Source: Oscillospiraceae bacterium (GTDB taxonomy: Bacteria; Bacillota; Clostridia; Oscillospirales; Ruminococcaceae). From it: a DNA stretch of 25,251 nt. The notes under the pieces are model-generated. The model saw nothing but the letters and a program-made list of their open reading frames with translations, did no database searches and had not been told where the DNA came from. A program made the position numbers and the translations under genes. Shown piece after piece: positions 14,978 through 22,470 of the stretch. The stretch covers positions 1-25,251 of the forward strand of contig WRLS01000008.1 of NCBI GenBank assembly GCA_009776345.1. Reading direction: 5' to 3'. Within the stretch, counting starts at the first letter, position 1. Each line of letters opens with the position of its first letter.

Positions 14978-15001
14978 GTAGGGGCGGCAACCTGCCGCCC
15001 G
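14978..15001 (+). repeat. C-family palindrome
   Basis: GTAGGGGCGGCAACCTGCCG then CCCG; stem CGGCA/TGCCG. Confidence 0.7.
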
Positions 15002-15005
15002 CAAT

Positions 15006-15046
15006 TTCCCCTCCTTGGAGGGGTGGCGCGAAGCGCCGGGGTGGTT
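15006..15046 (+). repeat. D-family double hairpin
   Basis: CCCCTCC-TT-GGAGGGG, then GGCGC-GAA-GCGCC (15025-15037), then GGGGTGGTT. The variable stem and its loop differ from the three other D copies while pairing is kept. Confidence 0.75.
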
Positions 15047-15098
15047 CTAAATAGGTGCGAAATTTGTGGTTTCTTCCCTTTCTAATTCAGGATTCCTA

Positions 15099-15560
15099 TT
15101 AAGTAATATACTGCCTGACAAACTCAACCGGATGCCACGTCCTCTCCGCCACCTCGTCAACGGTCATGCCCTTGTCATAAAACTTTTTGAATACGCTTCC
15201 CATGCTTTCCCCGACCTCTATAATATGAAAATCAGGGTCGTAAAACCGGATTACCCTCTGCCCCCATGGATATTCCTTTGCCTTATGCAGGTAAATAATG
15301 CCACGGGCCTGCTGTAAGCGGCCTTGAAACGCGTCAAAATCATCTTCCTCAAAAACCAGCTCATGGTCGTTGCACTGATAGGCCGTTTTAATGCCATCCT
15401 CGCCAATTAACCCCGCAAAATCATGCTGGATGGCGAACCGGTTTTCAAAGCATATATTTGCGCCCAAATCCAGTGTCACCTTTTGCCCCAAGACCTTCTC
15501 ATAGAAATCGCGCGAGGCCTGGATATCTTTTACCGCAATAAGCGTGCAAGCAAATTTCAT
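15099..15560 (-). CDS. VOC-family (glyoxalase/bleomycin-resistance fold) protein
   Basis: A 153-residue vicinal-oxygen-chelate protein. The paired beta-alpha-beta-beta-beta modules are recognisable: VKDIQASRDFYEKVLGQKV at the start, and IRFYDPDFHIIEVGES (about 104-119) with the usual DPD-H-IE ending that supplies a metal ligand. After the fold, about 34 extra residues form a helical tail (GMTVDEVAERT...) resembling a small helix-turn-helix, longer than the minimal VOC protein. Metal, substrate and role are unknown. It lies between purN and purH, separated from both by repeats, so co-function with purine synthesis is not implied. AAGGAGAT precedes the ATG; the region just upstream is the left end of an A repeat. 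Confidence 0.85.
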   Translation of the reverse strand: MKFACTLIAVKDIQASRDFYEKVLGQKVTLDLGANICFENRFAIQHDFAGLIGEDGIKTAYQCNDHELVFEEDDFDAFQGRLQQARGIIYLHKAKEYPWGQRVIRFYDPDFHIIEVGESMGSVFKKFYDKGMTVDEVAERTWHPVEFVRQYIT

Positions 15561-15584
15561 GTATACGCATCTCCTTACTTATAT

Positions 15585-15910
15585 AATACGATTTCATATT
15601 CAATCATTTTCCACCGCTCAAGCCGCGGGGGCTTTTCTTTTGCTTGTGCAAAAGAAACAAAACACACCGAGGGACACCCCCGGACCCCCGCTCCGACAAA
15701 TCGCATAGATTAGTGCCCTTCATCGCGCACGTCATATGCATAGTTCTATAATCCGCCCAATCGCTCAGCCGAGCCGAGCTCCAGGTCTCGAACGCGAAAA
15801 AAGGAATTAGGAATAAAAGAAATTAAAGACTTTTTCCGCTGTAATTACGTGCGCGGTCGCTTCCGGTGCCGCTCCCTATTTTAGGTTTGCACCTACTTGC
15901 CTTTGTGGCT
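15585..15910 (+). repeat. A-family dispersed repeat, copy 3
   Basis: A full-length copy in the plus direction. The variable hairpin is TTTCTTTTGC-TTGT-GCAAAAGAAA (15634-15657), as in copy 1. The CCGGGG hairpin is decayed here (GAGGGACACCCCC). Its left end carries the upstream region of the VOC gene on the other strand. A GCACCTAC/GTAGGTGC inverted repeat (15889-15929) covers its right end. Confidence 0.85.
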
Positions 15911-15952
15911 TTGCACTTTTTGTAGGTGCGAAAATTGTTGTACCGTCATTCT

Positions 15953-16010
15953 CCTAAAACCTCAAACCTAAATCCTATAACCTATTTTTTGCGGCGTCGC
16001 CGCAAAAAAT
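15953..16010 (-). repeat. B-family array and 27-base perfect palindrome at the purN end
   Basis: ATTTTTTGCGGCG and CGCCGCAAAAAAT (15984-16010) are perfect inverted arms around one base. On the minus strand this leads directly into AATAGG, TTATAGG, ATTTAGG, TTTGAGG, TTTTAGG. The palindrome lies inside the purN frame and the array gives its TAG stop. Confidence 0.85.
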
Positions 16011-16580
16011 CGCCACCGCCTTAGGCAAAATCTCCCACTCCGCCTGCTCCATCACGCGCTTTTGCAATATCTCCGGCGTATCATCCGGCAAAACCTCCAC
16101 CGCCTTTTGCAGCAAAATCCTGCCGCCGTCTACAATATGGTTGACGATATGCACAGTCGCGCCCGTTACTTTCACGCCGTAATCCAGCGCGGCCTTGTGG
16201 ACATGAAGCCCGTAAAAACCCTTGCCGCAAAAGGACGGTATAAGCGAAGGATGCACATTGATAATCCGCTCCTCATACGCCGCTAAGACCTTCGGCCCCA
16301 AAATACTGAGGAACCCCGCTGTCACCACTAAGTCAATATGGTGGCGTTTTAGTTCTGTCAGCATGGCGTCATCGTATTCCTGTGATGTATGATAATCCCT
16401 GCGGTTGACAATCACGGCGGGGATGCCGTTGTCCGAGGCGCGCTCCAGCGCGAAAATCTGCGGGCGGGACGCGATAACAAGGGCGATCGCGCCGTCCTCA
16501 AACATCCCATCGTGCCAAGCGTCGATCAGCGCCTGCAGGTTTGTCCCGCTGCCGCTGCACAGTACCGCGATTTTAGTCAT
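15975..16580 (-). CDS. purN: Phosphoribosylglycinamide formyltransferase
   Basis: Transfers the formyl group of 10-formyl-THF to GAR. The 201-residue chain has the phosphate loop CSGSGTNLQAL (8-18), the INVHPSLIPSF stretch with the catalytic Asn-His pair, and the GATVHIVNHIVDGG segment with the catalytic Asp. Its ATG overlaps the purM stop by 4 bases (ATGA), so the two are translationally coupled. The last eight or so residues (GDAAKNRL) are encoded by a 27-base perfect palindrome and the start of a B-family heptamer array, whose TAG is the stop. The native C-terminus thus appears overwritten by repeat sequence. The catalytic core is intact. Confidence 0.96.
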   Translation of the reverse strand: MTKIAVLCSGSGTNLQALIDAWHDGMFEDGAIALVIASRPQIFALERASDNGIPAVIVNRRDYHTSQEYDDAMLTELKRHHIDLVVTAGFLSILGPKVLAAYEERIINVHPSLIPSFCGKGFYGLHVHKAALDYGVKVTGATVHIVNHIVDGGRILLQKAVEVLPDDTPEILQKRVMEQAEWEILPKAVAIFCGDAAKNRL

Positions 16581-17617
16581 ACTAACCGGACCCCGCTAAC
16601 CCCTGTTTTTACCTCGCCGATGACCATAGCTTTTTCGCTTTGCGCATTTAATATCCGCACAGCTTCGTCCGCGTATTCCGGCGCGGTGACTGTGCACATC
16701 CCCACGCCCATGTTGAAGGTGTTGAACATATCGCGCAGGGGGATATCCCCGGTTTTTTGTATCAGCGAGAAGATCGGCGGGACCTCAATTTTAGAAAGCT
16801 CGATAACCGCACCGTTGCCGTCGGAGATGCCGCGCGGGATATTTTCGTTAAAACCGCCGCCGGTGATATGGCTGACCGATTTTACCGGTAGCTTTTCAAG
16901 CAGCCCCAATATGGTTTTCACGTAGATTTTTGTAGGGATAAGCAGCTCCTCGCCCAAGGTTTTGCCAAGCTCTCCGATATGCCTCCCCAAAACTTGCGCG
17001 CTGACATTAAACACCTTGCGGATCAGCGAAAAACCGTTTGAATGAACGCCCGAGGATGCTATGCCAATAATCGCATCGCCGGGCTTTACGCGGGCTTTGT
17101 CCGGTATCTTTGCCTTGTCCGCGATCCCTACGGAAAATCCCGCGAGATCATATTCGTCATCCGGCATAACGCCGGGATGTTCCGCGGTTTCCCCGCCTAT
17201 CAGCGCGCAGCCCGCCCTTACACAGCCTTCGGCAATACCGGCTACGATCTGCTCGACCTTTTCGGGTAGCACCTTCCCCATCGCGATATAATCAAGAAAG
17301 AAAAGCGGCCTTGCCCCCGCGCAGATTATATCGTTTACGCACATGGCAACAGCATCGATGCCGATTGTATTATGCTTATCCATCAGCATGGCGATTTGCA
17401 GCTTTGTGCCCACGCCGTCTGTGCCGGAGACCAAAACCGGCTCCGCCATGCCGCTAATATCCGGCAGCGCGAACAACCCGCCGAAGCCGCCGATATCTTC
17501 TGTCACGCCCGGTATTTTTGTGCGGGCAACGTGCTTTTTCATAAGCTCTACCGCCTTATAGCCCGCGGTTACGTCCACCCCGGCGGCTTTGTAGCTTTCG
17601 CTGTGGCTGGTTTGCAT
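16577..17617 (-). CDS. purM: Phosphoribosylformylglycinamidine cyclo-ligase (AIR synthetase)
   Basis: ATP-dependent ring closure of FGAM to AIR, the fifth step of the purine pathway. The length, 346 residues, is typical. Signature segments: the N-terminal ESYKAAGVDV, GFGGLFAL, VSGTDGVGTKLQIA (about 63-76), the conserved MCVNDII, GGETAEHPGVM, and GGGFNENIPR near 250. GGGAGG lies 10 bases before the ATG. It follows the 81-residue membrane-protein gene by 30 bases and overlaps purN by 4, so these three are probably one transcript. Confidence 0.97.
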   Translation of the reverse strand: MQTSHSESYKAAGVDVTAGYKAVELMKKHVARTKIPGVTEDIGGFGGLFALPDISGMAEPVLVSGTDGVGTKLQIAMLMDKHNTIGIDAVAMCVNDIICAGARPLFFLDYIAMGKVLPEKVEQIVAGIAEGCVRAGCALIGGETAEHPGVMPDDEYDLAGFSVGIADKAKIPDKARVKPGDAIIGIASSGVHSNGFSLIRKVFNVSAQVLGRHIGELGKTLGEELLIPTKIYVKTILGLLEKLPVKSVSHITGGGFNENIPRGISDGNGAVIELSKIEVPPIFSLIQKTGDIPLRDMFNTFNMGVGMCTVTAPEYADEAVRILNAQSEKAMVIGEVKTGVSGVRLV

Positions 17618-17647
17618 GGCGTTTTGCCTCCCTCGCTTGTTTCATTT

Positions 17648-17893
17648 CTATTTATATTTATCAGCCGAGTATGGATCATCATTTTTCGCTTTGGTTAGGT
17701 GTATGACTAATCTGACGATCAAAAATACCGCGCACCCGCCAAAGGCAATCCAAAAATTGATGACGCCTTCCATTATTGCAAGCAGGAGGAATACCGCACC
17801 CATCAAACCAACGCTCCAATTGGTTTGGTTGCTTCTATCCTTTTTTCTGTCCGCCTTAATACGCTCCGCATTCAAACCGATACCTTTTTTCAC
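17648..17893 (-). CDS. Small two-helix membrane protein inside the purine cluster
   Basis: An 81-residue protein starting at GTG, 8 bases after GAGGAGGGGGTG. The first 25 residues are strongly basic (KKG, KADRKKDR). Two hydrophobic helices follow at about 27-44 and 46-67, with a short charged tail (AKNDDPYSADKYK). An upstream in-frame ATG at 17986 would run through C-family repeat sequence and is rejected. I do not recognise the family. Its place between purF and purM, with good spacing to purM, suggests co-expression, but nothing in it points to purine chemistry. It might be a chance passenger or a small membrane regulator. Confidence 0.7.
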   Translation of the reverse strand: MKKGIGLNAERIKADRKKDRSNQTNWSVGLMGAVFLLLAIMEGVINFWIAFGGCAVFLIVRLVIHLTKAKNDDPYSADKYK

Positions 17894-17923
17894 GAAAACA
17901 CCCCCTCCTCTTATGCCTGTTTT

Positions 17924-17948
17924 GTAGGGGACGGCAACCTGCCGCCCG
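17924..17948 (+). repeat. C-family palindrome
   Basis: GTAGGGGACGGC, AACC, TGCCGCCCG. First unit of a dense run that fills the purF to small-gene gap. Confidence 0.65.
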
Positions 17949-17989
17949 AAAGTTGCGCGAAATCCGACGGCGCGCCGAGTCGTCACGCC

Positions 17990-18263
17990 CTACAATGCAA
18001 TATTGTCGATTGTCCTGTAATTTCGGGACGCCCGGGTGTGCGTCCCCTACACGTAATATTATTTTATGCCGTAGGGGCGACCCTTGCGGTCGCCCGCAAA
18101 TTACCACGATGCATCGTACAATACGGGCGACCACAAGGGTCGCCCCTACGGCGGATTGAATATAAACATTGCGAAAATCACGGGACGTCGAGGACGCCGT
18201 CCCCTACAATGCAATTTTGATGATTGTCCTGTAATTTCGGGACGCCCGGTGTGCGTCCCCTAC
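17990..18263. repeat. C-family cluster with a 60-base direct repeat
   Basis: At least five GTAGGGG/CCCCTAC-ended palindromes lie in both orientations. Two 60-base blocks (17990-18050 and 18204-18263) are near-identical direct repeats starting CTACAATGCAAT and ending GTGCGTCCCCTAC. Between them a facing pair (18072-18152) has CGACCCTTGCGGTCGCC and its mirror CGACCACAAGGGTCGCC. The whole 17894-18292 gap lies between purF and purM in the direction of transcription. I see no gene in it. Confidence 0.75.
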
Positions 18264-18292
18264 GGCGTATTATACTCCCGCCGCTATCCGCG

Positions 18293-19717
18293 CTACCGCC
18301 CAATCTTCCTCTCAAACTTATCCGTGTTCGGCTTTTCCGGCTTCGGCAGCGGATACTCCCCTGTAAAGCAGCCGGTGCAAAAACCGCAGCCGGACTCCTG
18401 CGCGATCTTCACAACGCTTTCGGAGGAAAGATAGCCCAGGCTGTCCGCGCCGATATGCGCGCAGATTTCATCCTCGGACATTTTCCCGGCGATAAGGTTG
18501 TCCGCGCTGTCCACATCCGTGCCGAAGTAGCACGGGTGCCTGAAAGGCGGCGCGGAGATTCTGAGGTGGACTTCCTTTGCGCCCGCGCCCCGCACCAGCC
18601 CGACGATTTTCCCGGTGGTTGTCCCCCTCACGATAGAATCATCGATCATCACAACGCGCTTGCCCCTCACCGTGGACGCAATCGCGTTGAGCTTTATGCC
18701 CACCGCGCGCTCCCGCTCCCTCTGTGTCGGCTGTATGAAAGTGCGGCCTACATAGCGGTTTTTGGTAAAGCCCATCCCATGCGGGATCCCGGACGCGCGG
18801 GAATACCCCATCGCCGCGTCAATGCCGGATTCCGGTACGCCTATTACAACATCGGCGGCAACAGGGCGTTCGGTCGCAAGAAAGGCCCCTGCCCTTCTGC
18901 GGGCCTCATGGACGCACACGCCCTCGATAACGGAATCCTGCCGCGCGAAATATACAAACTCAAATACGCACAGGCCCGTCGGCTTGCCTGTGCCCTGCCG
19001 GACAGTGCGCAGCCCGTTTTCGTCAATGACGATAACTTCACCCGGCTGTATATCACGCAGGAAATCCGCGCCCAGGCAGTCCAGCGCGCAGCTTTCGGAC
19101 GCGACAAGATAATCGCCGCCGCGCTTACCGATGCAAAGCGGGCGGAAGCCGTGCGGGTCACGCGCCGCTACAAGCTTTTTCGGCGACATGACAATCAGCG
19201 AATACGCCCCCTCGATCCCATTTACCGCCTCTTTTACGGCGCTTTCGATGGAGCCTGTATTCAGCCGCGCCTTTGTGATCATATAGGATATGACCTCGGC
19301 GTCGTTGTTAGCGTGGAAAATCGCGCCGTTAAGCTCTAAGCCTTCCCTTAAACGGGCGGCGTTTGTAAGGTTCCCGTTATGCGCGATTGCCATTGTGCCC
19401 TTGATATGGCGCACAACAAGCGGCTGTGCGTTCGACCGCTTTTTTGTCTGCCCCGAAGGCGCATAGCGCACATGGCCGATTGCCATATTGCCGCGCCCCA
19501 GTTTTTCCAGCGTTTCCGGCGTGAAGACCTCAGGCACAAGCCCCAGATCGCGGTGGTAGCCGATCACTCCGTCATCACAGACCGCGATGCCGCAGCTCTC
19601 CTGCCCGCGGTGCTGGAGCGCGAAAAGCGCCAGATAAGCCTGCGCGGCGACATCCCCGCCGGACGCTTTGCTGTATATGCCGAATACGCCGCATTCCTCG
19701 TGAATATTACCATACAT
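18293..19717 (-). CDS. purF: Amidophosphoribosyltransferase
   Basis: First committed step of purine synthesis: glutamine plus PRPP gives phosphoribosylamine. The 474-residue chain begins with an 8-residue propeptide before Cys9 (HEECGVFGIY), the Ntn-hydrolase nucleophile released by autocleavage. The glutaminase domain shows LQHRGQESCG and AHNGNL. The transferase domain has the PRPP loop VVMIDDSIVRGTTTG. Cysteines in HPCYFG and near the C-terminus (CGFCTGC) fit the 4Fe-4S cluster of the Bacillus-type enzyme, which makes it oxygen-sensitive. The start lies one base after the purC stop, so the pair is co-translated. Confidence 0.97.
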   Translation of the reverse strand: MYGNIHEECGVFGIYSKASGGDVAAQAYLALFALQHRGQESCGIAVCDDGVIGYHRDLGLVPEVFTPETLEKLGRGNMAIGHVRYAPSGQTKKRSNAQPLVVRHIKGTMAIAHNGNLTNAARLREGLELNGAIFHANNDAEVISYMITKARLNTGSIESAVKEAVNGIEGAYSLIVMSPKKLVAARDPHGFRPLCIGKRGGDYLVASESCALDCLGADFLRDIQPGEVIVIDENGLRTVRQGTGKPTGLCVFEFVYFARQDSVIEGVCVHEARRRAGAFLATERPVAADVVIGVPESGIDAAMGYSRASGIPHGMGFTKNRYVGRTFIQPTQRERERAVGIKLNAIASTVRGKRVVMIDDSIVRGTTTGKIVGLVRGAGAKEVHLRISAPPFRHPCYFGTDVDSADNLIAGKMSEDEICAHIGADSLGYLSSESVVKIAQESGCGFCTGCFTGEYPLPKPEKPNTDKFERKIGR

Positions 19718-19718
19718 A

Positions 19719-20399
19719 TCAGGACAGCACCAACCTTGCGATATCTAAGGGGCCTACTTGCCCCCCGTCTTTATAAACGCGCATACTGCCGCCGGAAATC
19801 TCGTCAATCAAAATAATTTTGCCGCCGCCCCTGCCGAACTCCAGCTTTATGTCGTAAAGCTCCGCTTGTTTTTCCAGCAGCGCGTCTTTTATTATACCGG
19901 AAATTTTCCGCGTCATCGCCGCCAGCCCGTCATATTCGCCAGGACTGAGTACGCCCAGCGCTTCCAGCGTATCCTTCGTGACCGGCGGGTCGCCGCGTGC
20001 GTCGTCTTTTAATGTGATTTCCACCAGCGCGGGCAGATCGCTGCCTTCTTCTATATATTTACCGTATCGGCGGATAAAGCTGCCCACGGCTTTGTATCGG
20101 CATATAACCTCCAGCCCATCACCGAGGATTTCCGCGCGCCTAACTGTCATGGTGCCTTTTTGCGTGTCGGCACAAACCATATGCGTAGGGATGCCCGCTT
20201 CTTCGATTTTCTTGAAGAAGTATTCGGTCAGGCGCAGGTTGTCCATGCCCATGCCCGAGATCGTAACGCCGACTTGGTTGCCGCCGGGGTCGAATTTGCC
20301 GTCCTCGCCCACGGTCCCGTCGTCTTTGAATTTCAGCAGCAATTCCCCATTTCCAAGGTCGTACACATCTTTAGTTTTACCGCAGTAAATAATATCCAT
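19719..20399 (-). CDS. purC: SAICAR synthetase
   Basis: Joins CAIR and aspartate with ATP to give SAICAR. The 226-residue protein has the ATP loop GKTKDVY (7-13), CRYKAVGSFIRRYG, LKDDARGDPPV and the metal-binding DIKLEFG and IDEISGG. The last replaces the IDE-SPDS version of B. subtilis and E. coli, and together with the short length marks a divergent clade common in Clostridia. AGGGGA precedes the ATG. It heads the pur run in this window; purE, which usually precedes purC, is absent, and the gene upstream is a lipoprotein 28 bases away. Confidence 0.94.
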   Translation of the reverse strand: MDIIYCGKTKDVYDLGNGELLLKFKDDGTVGEDGKFDPGGNQVGVTISGMGMDNLRLTEYFFKKIEEAGIPTHMVCADTQKGTMTVRRAEILGDGLEVICRYKAVGSFIRRYGKYIEEGSDLPALVEITLKDDARGDPPVTKDTLEALGVLSPGEYDGLAAMTRKISGIIKDALLEKQAELYDIKLEFGRGGGKIILIDEISGGSMRVYKDGGQVGPLDIARLVLS

Positions 20400-20427
20400 G
20401 CCTGTCCCCTGCCTATATTTATTTATC

Positions 20428-20826
20428 CTATTCGGATATCTTCAGAAAAATCGTGGTCTGCCGCTCGCCCTTCAGCACGAGCCTCCCGTCCTTGTCGATA
20501 TCAAATTCATATGCAATTTCTGTCCCCTCGGCGAGTTTTCCGTCGCTTTGCTGCGCGGTTATAACAAGGCGGCTGCCGCTGATTTCGTATGTCCCCGAAA
20601 AGCGCTCCGCTTCTGTGCCGCCGCTGATAAACCGCGCCGAAAAGCCATTATCGCCGCCAAAAGTATAATACAGCTCCTGCCGTTCGAGTTCCGAGTGAAA
20701 GGGATGCTCCCAATAATTCCCCCAGGTGCCGATGATATCGGACGGGCGCACAGCCGATTGGCGCGCGCATCCGCCAAGCACCGCCGCTGCAAGCGCAAAG
20801 GCGCAGATGAAGGCAAGTATTTTCAT
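20428..20826 (-). CDS. Putative lipoprotein with lipocalin-like domain
   Basis: A 132-residue exported lipoprotein. The signal peptide ends in the lipobox LGGC, Cys20 being the lipidated residue. The mature part opens with DIIGTWGN and continues as alternating beta strands (YYTFGG, FSGTYEISGSRLVIT, IAYEFDID), as in small lipocalin-like or DUF5640-type beta barrels of Clostridia. No catalytic motif. The frame extends upstream to 20940, but the extension reads through a hairpin; AGGCGGTG 4 bases before the ATG at 20826 sets the start. It shares strand and close spacing with purC, so the pur genes may be transcribed through it, or its 3' end may hold their promoter, which I could not identify. 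Confidence 0.8.
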   Translation of the reverse strand: MKILAFICAFALAAAVLGGCARQSAVRPSDIIGTWGNYWEHPFHSELERQELYYTFGGDNGFSARFISGGTEAERFSGTYEISGSRLVITAQQSDGKLAEGTEIAYEFDIDKDGRLVLKGERQTTIFLKISE

Positions 20827-20859
20827 TTTCACCGCCTGTTTTCTAACGCAAAGAAGGCC

Positions 20860-20873
20860 GCGGCAAAAGCCGC
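20860..20873 (-). other. Small hairpin in the lipoprotein leader
   Basis: GCGGC-TTTT-GCCGC on the minus strand, between the larger hairpin and the lipoprotein start. No U-run directly after it. Confidence 0.35.
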
Positions 20874-20895
20874 AACCCCTTTTGTTTTGGATATA

Positions 20896-20940
20896 ATGCG
20901 GCAGGGAAGCCGCCGATGGTGTGCTAATACCCTGCCGCAT
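20896..20940 (-). other. 11-base inverted repeat between SPFH and lipoprotein genes
   Basis: ATGCGGCAGGG and CCCTGCCGCAT pair perfectly around a 23-base loop. On the minus strand TTATAT follows, not a full U-run, so it could be a weak terminator for the SPFH operon or a leader structure. It does not match the purine or ZTP riboswitch consensus. Confidence 0.5.
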
Positions 20941-20961
20941 GATGATACCACTTCTTTCCTT

Positions 20962-20980
20962 CCTAAATCCTATCCCTGCG
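20962..20980 (-). repeat. Short B-family array supplying the SPFH stop codon
   Basis: On the minus strand TGCGCAGG, GATAGG, ATTTAGG, AAGG. The first TAG is the stop codon of the SPFH gene (20972-20970). Confidence 0.7.
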
Positions 20981-21893
20981 CAAAAAACTCTTTTATCGAA
21001 CTTGCCAGGCCGCCCAGCGACTGAAGCTCCGTCGGGACGATGATTTTTGTCGCCTTGCCGTCCGCTACTTTTTCCATGGAGCGGAAGCTTTCCAGCGTAA
21101 GCACAGGCGTGGAGGGCGCGGCTTCGTTTAGCATCCTGATGCCGTCCGCCGTGGCTTTCCTCACCAGCAAAATCGCTTCGCTCTCGCCCTGCGCTGTGCG
21201 AATTTGCGCTTCTTTGTTTGCCTCCGCGCGTAAAATCGCGGCTTGTTTTTCGGCTTCGGCGCGCAGGATCTGGGATTCTTTCTCGCCCTCCGCAACTAAG
21301 ATCGCGCTGCGTTTTTCGCCTTCCGCCCTTAGGATGGACTCGCGGCGTTCACGCTCCGCCTTCATTTGCTTTTCCATTGCGTCTTGAATTTCGCGCGGCG
21401 GGATGATATTCCTAAGCTCCACGCGGTTTACTTTTATACCCCATTTGTCGGTGGCGTCGTCGAGGATTGCGGTTATGCGGGTATTGATTGTATCGCGGGA
21501 GGTAAGCGTCATGTCCAGCTCCATCTCGCCGACGATATTGCGCAGGGTTGTGGCGGTAAGGTTTTCGATCGCCTGTATCGGGCGCTCAACGCCGTAAGTA
21601 AACAGCTTTGCGTCCGTCACCTGCCAGAACACCACCGTGTCGATCTGCATGGTGACATTGTCCTTTGTGATCACGGGCTGCGGCTTGAAATCCGCCACCT
21701 GCTCTTTCATATTGACCCTTTTGGATATACGGTCAATAATCGGCACTTTGATGCGCAGACCGGTCTCCCAGGTGGTGAAATAAGCGCCGAGCCGCTCCAT
21801 TACATACACCTGCGCCTGTGGCACAATGCGGATGTTTGTGACCAGCACCATGCCCAGCAATACGATAATGACGATAAGTATAAGGGCTTCCAT
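20970..21893 (-). CDS. SPFH/Band 7 (stomatin-like) membrane scaffold protein
   Basis: A 307-residue stomatin/prohibitin-homology protein. The N-terminal helix (about 3-20) anchors it in the membrane. The SPFH domain follows, with the characteristic QAQVYVMERLGAY, the PVITKDNV strand and VELRNIIPP. Then comes a coiled coil with at least four near-tandem blocks of about 12 residues (ILRAEGEKRSA and variants) at about 190-240. Such proteins form large ring oligomers that organise membrane microdomains or hold proteases; the partner here is probably the co-encoded NfeD. GGGAGG lies 7 bases before the ATG at 21893; an ATG at 21908 includes part of that site. The stop codon comes from a B-family array. 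Confidence 0.93.
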   Translation of the reverse strand: MEALILIVIIVLLGMVLVTNIRIVPQAQVYVMERLGAYFTTWETGLRIKVPIIDRISKRVNMKEQVADFKPQPVITKDNVTMQIDTVVFWQVTDAKLFTYGVERPIQAIENLTATTLRNIVGEMELDMTLTSRDTINTRITAILDDATDKWGIKVNRVELRNIIPPREIQDAMEKQMKAERERRESILRAEGEKRSAILVAEGEKESQILRAEAEKQAAILRAEANKEAQIRTAQGESEAILLVRKATADGIRMLNEAAPSTPVLTLESFRSMEKVADGKATKIIVPTELQSLGGLASSIKEFFAQG

Positions 21894-21917
21894 GACAAAA
21901 CCTCCCAAATATTTTGT

Positions 21918-22379
21918 TTATTTTATTTCTGCCGTAACCTCCGCCGGTGATACTATCAGCTTTGCCCCCTCGATGCGCTCTACAATTATGTCGGAGTCCT
22001 TTGGTATTACCAAATCGGGCACGGAAGACCTGGCGGACCAGGTGAGTCCCATTGCGCGCACGCGCCCGGCAGAGCCGCGGTTATCAACGGTTTCCAAAGC
22101 GACCCCGCGCTGCCCGATTACCATGTCGGCGTTTGTTGGCTGTTTTTTCACGCTGATTTTATCGCGCACAATAGGGCGTATAAAATACAGGAACAGCAAA
22201 GAGCATACCAAAAACACCACCAGCTGGAACCACAGCGGCGCGCCCAAAGCGGCAGGCACTACGGCGATAGCCGCGCCCACGGCAAACCATATGCCGACGA
22301 ACTGGGTCGTAAGCCCCTCCAGCAGCAGCAGCCCCGCAGACAGCAAAACCCAAACAATCACAGCGCTTGCACCTTCCAT
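21918..22379 (-). CDS. NfeD family membrane protein
   Basis: A 153-residue short NfeD-like protein (no ClpP-class protease domain). Several hydrophobic segments at about 4-26, 28-48 and 52-74 are followed by a cytoplasmic OB-fold (about 85-153) with VIGQRGVALETVDNRGSAGRVR and the final SDIIVERIEGAKLIV. NfeD and SPFH proteins occur as pairs and work together at membrane microdomains; here the genes are 24 bases apart. The ATG at 22379 has GGGGGGTGAAGG before it, while the one at 22394 has none. Confidence 0.9.
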   Translation of the reverse strand: MEGASAVIVWVLLSAGLLLLEGLTTQFVGIWFAVGAAIAVVPAALGAPLWFQLVVFLVCSLLFLYFIRPIVRDKISVKKQPTNADMVIGQRGVALETVDNRGSAGRVRAMGLTWSARSSVPDLVIPKDSDIIVERIEGAKLIVSPAEVTAEIK

Positions 22380-22402
22380 ACCTTCACCCCCCATATGATA
22401 TC

Positions 22403-22431
22403 ATTATACATGAAAGCGCGGTAAAATACAA
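22403..22431 (-). promoter_or_regulatory. Promoter of the nfeD-SPFH operon
   Basis: TTGTAT (22431-22426), a 17-base spacer, perfect TATAAT (22408-22403), 23 bases before the nfeD ATG. The palindrome ATGATATCAT overlaps the -10 end. Confidence 0.7.
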
Positions 22432-22470
22432 TGAACGCGGGATATAAATTTATTGGATAAAAGCGCGGGG

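Noticed and set aside
15984..16010. Rho-independent terminator at the end of purN
   Set aside because: The U-run lies on the 5' arm and pairs with the A-run; no U-tract follows the stem on either strand.
20827..20969. Purine or ZTP riboswitch before the lipoprotein-pur run
   Set aside because: The hairpins there do not match the conserved core of either class; only an inverted repeat can be supported.
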